Shown piece by piece: positions 11,441 through 22,740 of a DNA stretch of 64,000 nucleotides. The stretch lies in the NCBI GenBank assembly GCA_039566865.1, contig CM076954.1:17136001-17200000 (forward strand), in the 5' to 3' direction. Source of the DNA: Aurelia coerulea. Its lineage: Eukaryota; Cnidaria; Scyphozoa; Semaeostomeae; Ulmaridae. Position 1 is the first letter of the stretch. Every line of letters begins with the position of its first letter. Position numbers and translations under genes: made by a program. Below the pieces are notes generated by a model. It did no database searches and had not been told where the DNA came from. It worked only from the letters and a program-made list of their open reading frames with translations.

Positions 11441-13178
11441 GCAACTGTTAACATCTGCTGTACAGTCCAGTGCTGTTTTTACATCTCTATGCCATCTATG
11501 TATAAAAGCTAGCCAAGTTGGATGGGTCAAGGATATGCAAGCAAAATATCACTGTAAATGTTGTATGCATTGAAGGTGCATGGATCTGCAAAGCAAAAGA
11601 ATTAGCCATTTGGCAAACAATTGTCACCCTTTTCACATCAATACCTATTCAGGGATTGCAAAAGTTAGTTGGACAAGACAAAGCAATAGAAAATAACATA
11701 GTCAGGTCATTTCTTAGATGGCAGCAAGTGCAGTCACCCCTATGCCCCTTTTCCAGCATTCCTGACCCCCTTCATATAAAATGGAATTAAAACTAAATTG
11801 ACACATTGCCCTCAGCAATGCATCAAACAATTTGCACATGTTTCTGCATTAAATAGGAATGTGGGTAAATTTCTGACTGTTAATTTGAGGATTCGTTACT
11901 TCTTGCATTCTGTCTAAAGAGATGTAGATAGTTGGATTATATAGTAAATCTTATGACATTAAGTACGAAAATCCCCATGTACGCGATGTATCAGGTACTG
12001 AAATATCGGCTTCTTATGACACATGACATGTAGCCCTTGCCCCGAATGTGATTGTTAAGGACAAAGCTTTTCCTTGCCCAAATCGTTGTCGATGTAAACA
12101 AAACCTTCCCCTAAAAAGATGAATATTGACGTTTAACGCAAAAAACAGTGCATATACCGACACTGGCATACTGTTACTGAAGACATTGCAAGTGCACTGG
12201 CAGAGTTTGGTGATGTGGCACGGTGCCGATTTGGAGAAATAAACGCCTCAAAATTGGCAATTTCAGATGACGACCGTAGAACCATTTTAGACTACAGTTT
12301 GATAAATAACATTTTACCTGCCTTGCCGACCACTCACGACTGTGAGCTTCTGGGTATCAATTTTCCATAGGTAGTTTTATCAACATAAACAAATGCCAGA
12401 CTTCCAGCTTGAGTATTTCAATGCAAACAAAATATGGAAGAAATGGTTCCTTCTGCTACTTACGTAGCATGGTTCTAGAGTAGTGTCTAAAAAACCTAGA
12501 ATAACGTCGCAACGCAAAAAACGGTGAATAACCCACCTGATAGGTCATGTTCCTGATATCCTTGGCAAGGACTCCTGTAAAGTTCTTGATGTGGCACGGT
12601 GTAGTTTTGGAGAAATATCCTCTTTCATCAACATGAATCTGCGTATGAATTAGGCCATTTTTTCATGGCCACAAGAAGTCTTCGAATAGTGCTTTTTAAT
12701 TAGAAAATTTCGTCGATTGATGTCTCCCAATGTTCGCCAACCTTTCTTCCATCAAAATCAAATAGTGGATTTAACTGCGAACGGATGAGCTCACGCTGGA
12801 ATGCAAAAGCCGATGCCCGACCCATCTAGGCCAGTTGTCTCACTCGCTTTGAAATCTAGCTGTGAGACTGGTGATTTTGAGTGGTCAGCGGTTTGTGAAA
12901 CGAAATGTCACTGTGTTGTTAGCCCTAATAAGGCTTAATGTGTATTCTTGAGCTACATGATTCACTTACCAATGACCCAAGCATCAATTTGACTTCAATT
13001 TCCATTTAATGTCTCCAAATTTTGTTTGAAAACATCCATTCTTGAGCAACTTCTGCAAATTTGTTTCGCTTCGTCTTTCTCCGCAAGCGCAAGTAACCTG
13101 CTCAAATGTTGCATTGCTTGGTTATTGTGATAAGAAGTAAAGCGATTCGATACAGTTGATATGCGATCGAAATATGAT
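11441..13178. other. No gene seen; one local duplication
   Basis: I find no credible coding exon. Two similar stretches, about 12128-12245 and 12505-12620, both run from AACGCAAAAAAC.GTG to GATGTGGCACGGTG...TTTGGAGAAAT, which suggests a local duplication or a diverged repeat. The sequence near 12950-13000 resembles the palindrome arm around 14885-14960. Confidence 0.4.
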
Positions 13179-13333
13179 CATGATTTAGTGCTGATGCACT
13201 CGTGAACAGATGTGGCACGTCTAGAGATCAAAAAACTTTTTGGCTGTTTGGTGTACTAATGAATAGATTTTACACAAAACAACAACAAAGACGTGCCAAA
13301 TCTGTTCACAAGTTCATCAGCAATAAATCATCA
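13179..13333. repeat. Short foldback, about 44-bp arms
   Basis: TGATTTAGTGCTGATG..CTCGTGAACAGAT.TGGCACGTCT (13179-13222) is inverted at 13290-13333. It sits directly beyond the 3' side of the LINE fragment that follows. Confidence 0.55.
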
Positions 13334-13537
13334 TCATCAATTCATTTCATCATTTAAAATATTTATACAGGTTGAACAAGTTTCAGGATAATATCTGGTT
13401 TTCATACTGACCTGTTAAAAATCTAAGTTACAATAAAGAAAACTAGTTGTAATATCATATATTTACAGAAGCCAATAATTTACGCAAAATACAGTGAATA
13501 AAGTAAAATACGAAGGAAAGCTACGTAACCCGACTTA

Positions 13538-13870
13538 TTAGAGCAGCTTTTTAAACGCACTTAGAGAGGGAGCTGATTTACTAGCTTTATCCATTCTGTT
13601 CCAAAGGGTTGTTCCTCTGCAACAGAAAGATTTCTGACCTGTTTTTATTTTAAGTGACGGTATTTTCAGATTTGGATCCATTGATAGCAGATTTCGTTCA
13701 TTACTGTCGGAGCATCTTGTGAACAACGAGGACAAGTAATCTGGAGCCAGCAAATTTAAGGACTTATACATAAGGGAAGCTGATTCTTTGAAAATAAGCT
13801 GCTTGACTGTTGCCCATCCAAGACCGTTGATCAAAGGCATTGCGGATGTATCATATTTTGTCTTTTGAAA
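13538..13870 (-). pseudogene. LINE (CR1/L2-like) ORF2 C-terminal fragment
   Basis: The minus-strand frame contains the run typical of the C-terminus of CR1/L2-type LINE reverse-transcriptase proteins: YDTSAMPLINGLGW, then LMYKSLNLLAPDYLSSLF, then IKTGQKSFCCRGTTLWNRM, ending SAFKKLL-stop. Upstream residues of the same open frame (to 13990) are unrelated, so this is a 5'-truncated copy with no catalytic domain left. Family membership is from pattern memory; clade not certain. Confidence 0.7.
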
Positions 13871-14361
13871 AATTGAAATCGTCGTAAATCCTAAATAACT
13901 ATAGGAGAACGATAAAACTACGATAGACTGATTATGTTCTTCTCTATAATTAGCTACGTCACTACGGAATCCCATGAGAAGCGGGCGCATGCGCTATAAG
14001 TCATTGCGGACTTGCTACGAGTCATCAGCAGATGGCCATCAGGACCACTAAATATGATCAGGACGTGTTTTACAAGTTGGAATTTGATGCAAAAGATTGG
14101 TGAGTTTCTTATTGCTCCTTTTATCTTACCGGAATCATTTTATATCTGTTAACGAACTTCTTTCAAGTAATGATATTTCATAATATTTCTCTAGAAAATG
14201 TCAGATGGAGGATAGAACTATTCGAGGATAGAACTATTCCTGAGGATGGAACGGAATGGTAGGTACCTCCATTAGAAACTATAAGGCTGGGCCTCCGACG
14301 ACGGGGGGGGGCACTTTTTTTGCAAATCATGCCGTTCTGAAAGGCAGCTCATCCATCACGT

Positions 14362-16051
14362 AAGATGAGGCTCAAATCCTTACTGGTTGTCAGAGCATGC
14401 GGAAATCATCCAATTTCATGCTTGTCAGCCAATGGGATCACCGCTTTCTAGCCCCTGGAGACAAAATCGGTAGTTTGAGGTAAATTTTCTAGTACCCTCA
14501 CTAAAACTGAAATGGATGCTAGAATACTTCAGTTATTCGCAATTTTTTTTGATAAATCAGTTGTGGGGATGTCCGTCCAGAGTTGTTTACATGTTTAGGC
14601 ACATAGCTTGTTTGGGGCCGGAGCTGCGTTCATTTTCCGGTCGAAGAATATTGACCTTCGTTGAAATATCTATAGAAATCGCTACAAATGAGATATACAG
14701 ATAAGAATTTCAGCAATTATGCACACTGACCTCAGCAATAACCCAAACTCCTTTACTGCTATCATATCTCAAAATTGCAGGCAATTTCTAATGATTTCTG
14801 GTAGAGATATCATTTGGGCCTAAGCTTGTCCTCGCTTAAAACTCATTCCATTGCACTTAAAAAGTAATGGTAAAATTCTAGAGCTGAATAATGCACTTAC
14901 CCATGACTCAGGCACCAGTTTGACTTCGTTTGCCTTTTTTACATTAGCAAATTTTTATAAGAAATGACCAGTTGTGGGTGAACTGCAAAAACTTTCCTCG
15001 GTCCATATTTTTATCTGCACAGTCTATCCGCTTCAAACAACAAACAGTGAACTTTGTATCATAAAAGTCTTGCATCACAAAACATTCCTATAGAACGATT
15101 CCATGCGCCTTAGCGAGGCACTCGTGAATTGTTTTCACGCATTTGGTTCAATCAGTCAATGCAAACAAACAAAAGTGCAAAACCAGGTATCTTTTTTGCG
15201 AACCCAAAACAATGTTTTGTTCTTTTTATGTTTTGTATTGATTGAAATAAGAACGACAAGAACAAATGCGTGAATACAATTCACGAGTGCCTCGCTAAAG
15301 CGCATGGAATCGTTCAAAAGGAATGTTCTGTGATGCAAGACTTTTATGATACAATGTCAAAGTTCACTGTTTGTTGTTTGAAGCGGAGAATCTGTGTAGA
15401 GAAAAATATGGACTGAGGAAAGTTTTTGCAGTTCACCCACAACTGGTCGTTTCTTATAAAAATTTGCTAATGTAAAAAAGGCAAACGAAGTCAAACTGGT
15501 GCCTGAGTCATGGGTAAGTGCATTATTCAGCTCTAGAATTTTACCATTACTTTTTAAGTGCAATGGAATGAGTTTTAAGCGAGGACAAGCTTAGGCCCAA
15601 ATGATATCTCTACCAGAAATCATTAGAAATTGCCTGCACTTTTGAGATATGATAGCAGTAAAGGAGTTTGGGTATTGCTGAGGTCAGTATGCATAATTGC
15701 TGAAATTCTTATCTGTATATCTCATTTGTAGCGATTTCTATAGATATTTCAACGAAGGTCAATATTCTTCGACCGGAAAATGAACGCAGCTCCGGCCCCA
15801 AACAAGCTATGTGCCTAAACATGTAAACAACTCTGGACGGACATCCCCACAACTGATTTATCAAAAAAGATTGCGAATAACTGAAGTATTCTAGCATCCA
15901 TTTCAGTTTTAGTGAGGGTACTAGAAAATTTACCTCAAACTACCGATTTTGTCTCCAGGGGCTAGAAAGCGGTGATCTCATTGGCTGACAAGCATGAAAT
16001 TGGATGATTTCCGCATGCTCTGGCAACCAGTAAGGATTTGAGCCTCATCTT
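14362..16051. repeat. 1.69-kb near-perfect palindrome (foldback element)
   Basis: The first about 780 bp is nearly exactly reverse-complementary to the last about 780 bp (AAGATGAGGCTCAAATCC at 14362; GGATTTGAGCCTCATCTT ending 16051), with about 110 bp of loop around 15150-15260. Both arms encode the same 62-codon frame (14516-14704 plus; 15709-15897 minus) differing at one residue. That is a consequence of the palindrome, not evidence of a gene. A few substitutions separate the arms. Diverged relatives occur at 10320-10500 and about 12950. Confidence 0.85.
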
Positions 16052-16572
16052 CCATCACGTTGTGTTGTGGTAATTTTTTGTATCAAGTTTAGCCTCCCCA
16101 CTTTTCTGATCTCGTTGGGGGCCTTGTAAGGGTAACGTGGTGGCACTTCTACAACAACTGTCGTGGTCCTTTGCCAATTGGCCACCGGCCAGGCCAACAT
16201 ATTTCCACCAGAACGTACCTATCCGTCTACCGGACATATAGACATACAAGAGTATCTGTCTCCTCCTTTGGATTTGAATCTTCCTCCCCTGCGCTTTCCC
16301 TGTTACGTCGCTACGAAGGAGAGGCTTGAAAAACTTGCAGTAACAACAACAGTTGCAACTCGAGGGGCCTAACTGAACAGAGCAGAGAAAGATACTGTAA
16401 AGAAACGAACGTTTACTGATCTTGTTCACTCAAATTGATCAACATGGATGCAGATTAGAGAACTGGTCAACTAATGGGTAAGAAATTCTACAATTATTAT
16501 CTTCCCTTCCCACAAAATCGGTGCATCATCGCCCATGGGACGATGATATATTACTGTTCTTTCTTCTTATCA

Positions 16573-16870
16573 CCCAAGATTCACTGCTTCACAAACAAGG
16601 TAATTATTGGGCGAGACGAGAACCAAAAACAGCCTGTGTTCCCTATGGTGTTCCAGACCCTCCAAAAAGGATTGGGGTCTGGAACACAGGCTAAAAAAAC
16701 AGAGCTTCCGTGTTCATTGAGCTGGAACAGAACTTCAGACTTCCGTGTTCTCGTACCATAAAACTGCCTGTCGGATTGCAGAACGTTGGTGTGTGTGTGT
16801 GTTTTCAATCACTTCAAAGTTGCTGAAACTGAGAGCATCATGTCTCCCATAGGTAAGAATTATTATGTTT
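16573..16870 (+). repeat. Dispersed repeat, sibling of 37222-37402
   Basis: CCCAAGATTCACTGCTTC, AGAGCTTCCG.GTTC.TTGAGCT, AACTGCCTGTCGG, CAAAGTTGCT and CATAGG.AAGAATTAT occur in the same order in both places. The second copy lies just upstream of the fibrinogen-domain gene promoter. Here the copy is interrupted by the hairpin at 16631-16692. Confidence 0.6.
16631..16692. repeat. AGCCTG...CAGGCT hairpin mini-element
   Basis: AGCCTGTGTTCC...GTTCCAGACCC is inverted as GGGTCTGGAAC...ACAGGCT around a short loop. The ends AGCCTGTGTTCCAGAC are the same as those of the 25394-25890 element. Confidence 0.7.
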
Positions 16871-17022
16871 TCGTTGTGAAATCGACGAGTAGCGAAGTTA
16901 GTTTGAAAGTATTAGTGGGTGAAACTATAGATATATTTTGGCCAAAGGTTTACCTACGAACTTTTACATGGCGCTGCGCCCTTGCGTCGTCCGAAGGCAA
17001 GGGATAGTCATATGTGGTGTAA

Positions 17023-18512
17023 GAGCAAACTCAGACCGGCACGAGTTTCAGATCGGTTTGAAATGTTGCCAGTCTGCTTTTACATTGCGTTTACATGGAG
17101 TTTCAGACCGGTCTGAAATTATACTAGCGTCACATTGCACATGCGTTGAATGCAATTGAGGCAACTGTGACACTGGTTTCTTTTCTCATGTTTTGGATTT
17201 AGGCCTATTTTCATTGTTGCGCTAAGTTATCAACAACACAGGATGTTATCAGAGTTGATAATCAAGGATAATCAACTGTACGTTTGTACTGCATTACAAA
17301 TCTATTTTGGTTTGATGGTTCAAATGCTGCTTCAGAACCTGAAAATGAAACAGGAGGCTTTAGTTTTTTATGTTTAGTTTCTTAGTTATAGTTTCTTGCG
17401 TCTGGAGAAAAACAAATGGACGACCAAACAGACCAAACAATGAAAATGGCTCCCAATAGTGCAGTTATCACTTCCGCAATTATTCATTTCGCCCCGATCT
17501 GAGAAAATTTCTGTTTACATGAGCAAGGGTGGGCACGTACTGTAATTTCTATGGTCCTATGTATGTCCACGAGAAAAAATTAATCTACCCAGTTTCTGGA
17601 GAATAAATGTGATCTACTCTCCACCAAAGACTGGTTTTGGGGACAGACATTTGCAATGGAAACTTTTGTTAAATCTACATGAGTTCATCTCATTTTAAGT
17701 CTAAGTTTGCATCAAACACCCATTTCTCCCACCATCTTGGTTCCACCTTTGTCTCTCCAGACGCCTTTGATTTACCCAGTCTTAGCAAAACTGTTTCCAC
17801 CTGTGTCCAAACTATTCCTAAAATAAACCAGTTTTTTAACAATCTGCCTCAAATTGTCCTCAAGATACAAGAAATAATCTGGACAAACCGCATAAGTGGT
17901 TCCACCTCTGTCCTCTTTCAGGAATAAAAAAAACCGTACATCCACACTATTTTCAAAATGTGACGTTTTTGTTCGGGATTTGTCCAGCATTACTTGAGAA
18001 ATAAACCGTTATTTTCAATGAAATGGCAGAAGATTGTCAGACAAGCTTTGTCCACCAAGTTCACGAAAAAAGTCCAGATTCTGCAGACATAACAATTCCG
18101 ATGACAGCATTGTCCAGGTTCAGACATTGAAATAAACCCATTTTTGGGGACAGAGATCGCAAAATATAGATCGTCCATACTTGTAGTGTAAAATAAACTA
18201 GTTTTAAAGGCCTATGAAAAAACCTGATTTTGAGGACAAACATTGTCAAATTAAGGACAAAATAAACCGATTCCTGGGACATACATAGGACCACTGTCTC
18301 CATACCTACATGCCCACCCTTGCATGAGAATTTCAGGTCAACCTGAGTTTTCAGATCGGTCTGAAAGACCGAAACGAACCCAGACCGGCACGAGTTTCAT
18401 TTTGCCCCTTCTCATGTAAACACTCTAAGGGCCTTGACCAGACACCGAAATGAAACTCATCCCGATCTGAAACTCGTGCCGGTCTGAAACTCGTGCCGGT
18501 CTGAGTTCGCTC
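17023..18512. mobile_element. Foldback MITE with repeated CAGACCGGCACGAGTTTC words
   Basis: GAGCAAACTCAGACCGGCAC (17023) is inverted at the right end, GTGCCGGTCTGAGTTCGCTC (ending 18512). The word CAGACCGG.ACGAGTTTCAGATCGG recurs several times in both orientations near each end. A second inverted-repeat element (17526-18321) sits in the middle. Confidence 0.65.
17526..18321. mobile_element. Nested foldback with degenerate AATAAACC tandem units
   Basis: AAGGGTGGGCACGTA...TATGGTCCTATGTATGTCC (about 17526-17568) is inverted as GGACATACATAGGACCA...CATGCCCACCCTT (18277-18321). Between them, loosely repeated units of about 60-70 bp contain GTCCA/GGACA, AATAAACC and GTTTT. The 82-codon frame at 17679-17927 is these repeats translated. 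Confidence 0.6.
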
Positions 18513-19121
18513 ATGTAAAGGGCCCCTTATTTTTATTTGAAACTCAAGTACGGGATTATGGTAGTCAGTTTCTAAAATTAAGGTCATCTTTCTCACAAAA
18601 GTAAATTATTTCTTGTTATTTCATTTTGCTTTATTGTTCAATGAACCTATACCTCAAACTTCATCCATTCTTTTTAACTTTAAATTCTTTTGTCACGGTG
18701 ACCCAATCACCCAAGACTGGCTACTTTTCAGGTGGCCTTGCCAAACCAAATTACAGTTTTACTGAAATAAAAAGGAATGTTTACTATGTTAAATTAGAAT
18801 AAATGTGAAAATTAAAAGTTATCTTTTTCTTGGTATACGTTTAAAAGTAGGCGGAGAGGGGGCTAGCTTGCCCTCGTGCTCTAATTCATTCCAAACTTTT
18901 GATCCACGGAACGAAAATGTTTTTTGGCCATTGCTCGTTTTTGATTACAAAGTCCTTTGTAATCTAAGAAGGGGCTCCGATGTCAGTCAGAAAGAAAGAA
19001 AGTAAGTCAGTCACGCTCGTTAAAACAATTGATTAACGTTTTATCTCTGCTAATTGGCACTGAAATAAAGAAAGCCCACTGAAAGGGCATACCGGAAAAC
19101 GAGGACCTAGGACCATAAGGC

Positions 19122-19277
19122 AGGACCCAGGACCCAGGACCCAGGACCCAGGACCAAGGACCCAGGACCCAGGACCCAGGACCCAGGACCCAGGACCCAG
19201 GACCCAGGACCCAGGACCCAGGACCCAGGACCCAGGACCCAGGACCCAGGACCCAGGACCCAGGACCCAGGACCCAG
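19122..19277 (-). repeat. Heptamer minisatellite (GGGTCCT)n, about 22 copies
   Basis: On the plus strand the unit reads AGGACCC, so the array is the inverted partner of 22311-22704. One unit is altered (AGGACCA). The long WVLGPGS-type frame across it is a translation artefact, because a 7-bp repeat stays open in all three frames. Confidence 0.95.
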
Positions 19278-19904
19278 TTGATATTTATTATATGATATTT
19301 CGTGTTTTTTAGACTCAAATCTTCTGTTATTAGCATGCTGATTTTATTTGATCACTTTGGCAAATGATTTCATCAAATAGCCAGGTCTTATCTAAGCAGA
19401 CTGATGACTTACTTGCGGTTGCACTTCCACAGCTGAACCACAGCAGGCAGCCTCATTTAGTAATTTTAATTTAAGTTTGCATGTGATCAGTTAAATTCTA
19501 CCAATCACAGTGTGCTCTTTGAGGCTCTTCATTAGTGTCAGAACCTTAACTCAAAACCTAAGATCTGAGACCCAGCTCATTCAGGGGGCTCCCTTAGGAA
19601 TTCTAGCAATTTTGATATTTCATGTTGTGCAGACACCAATCTTCTTTTATTTGAATGGTGATTGAATTGAATTTTTTTATTTTGTAAAAACACTAAACCT
19701 TGCAGTAGGGTTTCTTAGCTCTGCAACTAACTTTTTATCGTAAAAAATTCCAGTGAGTTTATTAAATTGTCATGAAATTGTATTCCACAATTATCAAAGT
19801 TCATTGAGGACTGCCTTTTGAATTAACAACCAAACCATTAGGAGAACTTAGTCTTTTAGAGTATTATTTGGGATGGTAAAACGCTTTCTGTTCCAAAAAA
19901 GTTT

Positions 19905-20075
19905 CTTAAAGACAAATGACGGAGATATATGGCAACTTAAATCAGGGGCTTTGGCAATCTAAAGTTAGCCTATTGTATTCCATTGTATTTGATGATCTCG
20001 AGAGATTATCAAAACAACTGGACAAATGATGGCATCCGGCCATCCTTTGTTCCATTTTTAAACTAGACGCCTTGT
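19905..20075 (+). repeat. Dispersed repeat, sibling of 63364-63558
   Basis: TTAAAGACAAATG, TATATGGCAACTTAA, GGCAATCTAAA, CCATTGTATTT, GAGATTATCA and GGACAA.TGATGGCA recur in order in the later copy. This copy lacks the right-hand inverted terminus seen there. Confidence 0.6.
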
Positions 20076-20093
20076 ATCCAGATCGCATGAGAC

Positions 20094-20537
20094 GTACCCT
20101 TAGCCCTTTCAAATTTCGCCTGCCTTCAATTTTGGCTCCCTTTAATTTTCACCCCTTTAATTTTCGCCCCCCTTATGCAGAAGTTTCGCGAGAGTTTCGC
20201 TCCCTTTAATTTTGGCCCCCTGGTTTGGATTGATATGACGTAATTTGGATGGATATGACCCCGAGGAAGAGAACACGGTGGATTTAGAACAACAAAATCA
20301 CCCCTTAGACACAGGGGAGGACAATATCATTGTTATCGAAGAGTAATGCATGTCTTGCATTTTGTATTACAACCAAAACTAAAGTTCTTTTATAGAAAAT
20401 AGATTTTTTCGCTTCCTTTAATTTTCGCTCCCTCTAATTTTCACCCCCCAAAATATTTCTGCAATTCGCCCCCTTTAATTTTCGCCTCCCTCCGGGGTGA
20501 AAATTAAAGGCACGCGAAATTTGAAGGGACTAAGGTA
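20094..20537. mobile_element. TIR element with CCCTTTAATTTTCGCC repeats
   Basis: GTACCCTTAGCCCTTTCAAA (20094) is inverted as TTTGAAGGGACTAAGGTAC (ending 20537). The interior holds about eight copies of CCCTTTAATTTTCGCCCC-like words. No coding potential is visible. Confidence 0.65.
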
Positions 20538-22040
20538 CTATGCGAAGTAGCTTGACCCTTCAAAAGAAGAGAAGAAAACAAACGCAGCGATGTGCATGAT
20601 AACGTGAGCCCCAACATGAGGATTCGTTCACAACAAAGCCGAAAGACAATGTGTGAAAACAATAGGTCAGCACTTCGTCTCCCCAACAACAAACAAGCGG
20701 CTTCTTATAAAATGAATATAAAATGAACGCATTCGAAAAAGTGCAGAAAGGCACTTTCTGCCAAAGCTTTCTAGGTGATCTTTTGGCGTGAGCAAATTGA
20801 TAGAGCCATTGAATAGTTTTATTAATTACTTGGCAAAATTTCTGATGACCCGGAAAGCTGTTTTCCAAGAGAGGCGTGTCCTTTCAAATCACGGAAGAGG
20901 AGACATTTGACCTATTACTACTTGTTTAGTTACAATTCTAAAGATAGTTTCTGCGGTAATTAAAATGCCAAATAGCTCAAGTAATTATTATGTGTTTGGC
21001 AAAGTTTGGTGCATGCAAACTGTTCAGTAGATATTTTGGGGAAAATGATTAGTAAGTGTCTACACGACAGACAAGACAATAAGATAACATGACATGTCGG
21101 TATGCGCTGGACCAAAGGTAAAATAGAGGAGATCAGCCAAACTATATCACTCTTCAGGGTCAATGGCTGGTAAACCTCGCCATGTTTCAGAAGCCGAAAC
21201 TCCCGCCTTTTCCAACCAAAAGATTTTGCAGCAGCGTTTTTTTTTCAAAGAGGACCTGAAGCGATTCGACCAACTTTGGCAACCAACCATTGGCTAATCA
21301 ATGCGCTACAATCGTATATGATCTTGATAATAGCCGAGGGCCGCAAGCATCGATGTTGACCAGGGCCCTTTCATTGATCAGTGACATATTTTGATCGTTG
21401 AATAGGCCAAAATTTTCTGCATGTTTCTTGTAAACACAAAGAAGTCGTGGAAACTTCTGAGTGGCTGATGTTAGATAGTCTACATTGGGTGAGAGATCGT
21501 AATTTCTTCTGAAGAGAAAACGAGGCATTTAGGCCTGTCTGAAACCCAAGCTGTTTTTCTGAGTACTTGAGCATTCCACTGGCAAATTTTTATTTATTGC
21601 TTGTGTTTCTTTCTGATGCGAGACTTTTTTCTGGGGTTGTCTGGGATTGGATGAATTTTACTAATCTTTTTCAGAATCGCGGGCATTTTAGCAGCAGCTA
21701 TTACTACAATCTTGGCCAAAATACTTGGGACAAATCATAAAATTGCACTACTTCGTTCTTTGATTACGTGCCCCCCGCTCCCCCCGTTTCAAAGTTGCTT
21801 GAATCAAACGCCATTCGACCTTCTCAACATTGAAGTAGGGGGGGGGGGGGAGGGGGGATTTGGAGACTCTAAACGTATGTTTTCTCCCGATATTTTAGGA
21901 AACATCATGAAGACACTGAAATTTCCCTGTGTCCCAGCTTCTTTAGGCCAGGATTGTAGTAATAACTACAACATCGCTATAACGGGAATTCATTTGTCCA
22001 TGTGTCCATATACGTACAGCCACGTATGCACTCTGTCAAA
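20538..22040. other. No recognisable feature; one long G run
   Basis: Spacer of the inverted duplication. I see no credible gene. A G-run with GAGG interruption lies at about 21838-21857. Minus-strand frames at 20504-20868 and 21298-21574 show no domain. Confidence 0.5.
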
Positions 22041-22310
22041 ATATGCTGATACTGACGAGGAGCCTCAAAGAGCGCACTGTGATTGGTAGAATTTAACTGA
22101 TCACATGCAAACTTAAATTAAAATTACTAAATGAGGCTGCCTGCTGTGGTTCAGCTGTGGAAGTGCAACCGCAAGTAAGTCATCAGTCTGCTTAGATAAG
22201 ACCTGGCTATTTGATGAAATCATTTGCCAAAGTGATCAAATAAAATCAGCATGCTAATAACAGAAGATTTGTGTCTAAAAAACACGAAATATCATATAAT
22301 AAATATCAAC

Positions 22311-22704
22311 TGGGTCCTGGGTCCTGGGTCCTGGGTCCTGGGTCCTGGGTCCTGGGTCCTGGGTCCTGGGTCCTGGGTCCTGGGTCCTGGGTCCTGGGTC
22401 CTGGGTCCTGGGTCCTGGGTCCTGGGTCCTGGGTCCTGGGTCCTGGGTCCTGGGTCCTGGGTCCTGGGTCCTGGGTCCTGGGTCCTGGGTCCTGGGTCCT
22501 GGGTCCTGGGTCCTGGGTCCTGGGTCCTGGGTCCTGGGTCCTGGGTCCTGGGTCCTGGGTCCTGGGTCCTGGGTCCTGGGTCCTGGGTCCTGGGTCCTGG
22601 GTCCTGGGTCCTGGGTCCTGGGTCCTGGGTCCTGGGTCCTGGGTCCTGGGTCCTGGGTCCTGGGTCCTGGGTCCTGGGCCCTGGGTCCTGGCTCCTGGGT
22701 CCTG
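22311..22704 (+). repeat. Heptamer minisatellite (TGGGTCC)n, about 56 copies
   Basis: Nearly perfect tandem TGGGTCC units, with variants only at the right end (GGGCCC, GGCTCC). The 155- and 183-codon frames that read GPGSWVL repeats come from the array and are not proteins I would support. Confidence 0.97.
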
Positions 22705-22740
22705 CCTTATGGTCCTAGGTCCTCGTTTTCCGGTATGCCC

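Larger units (their letters stand above)
19085..22740. repeat. 3.7-kb inverted duplication with minisatellite arms
   Basis: The left arm 19085-19541 and right arm about 22041-22740 are inverted copies: GGGCATACCGGAAAACGAGG against CCTCGTTTTCCGGTATGCCC, and CCAATCACAGTG.GCTCTTTGAGGCTC on the inner side. About 2.5 kb of unrelated spacer separates them. Arm identity is high, but the heptamer arrays inside them differ greatly in length. No terminal target duplication was found. Confidence 0.8.

Noticed and set aside
14516..15897. Two nearly identical 62-residue proteins on opposite strands
   Set aside because: They are the mirrored arms of the palindrome, with no domain and no transcript-like features.
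19122..22704. Heptamer arrays as telomeric or CRISPR-like arrays
   Set aside because: There are no spacers, the unit is not a known telomere repeat, and the arrays sit in duplicated TE-like arms.
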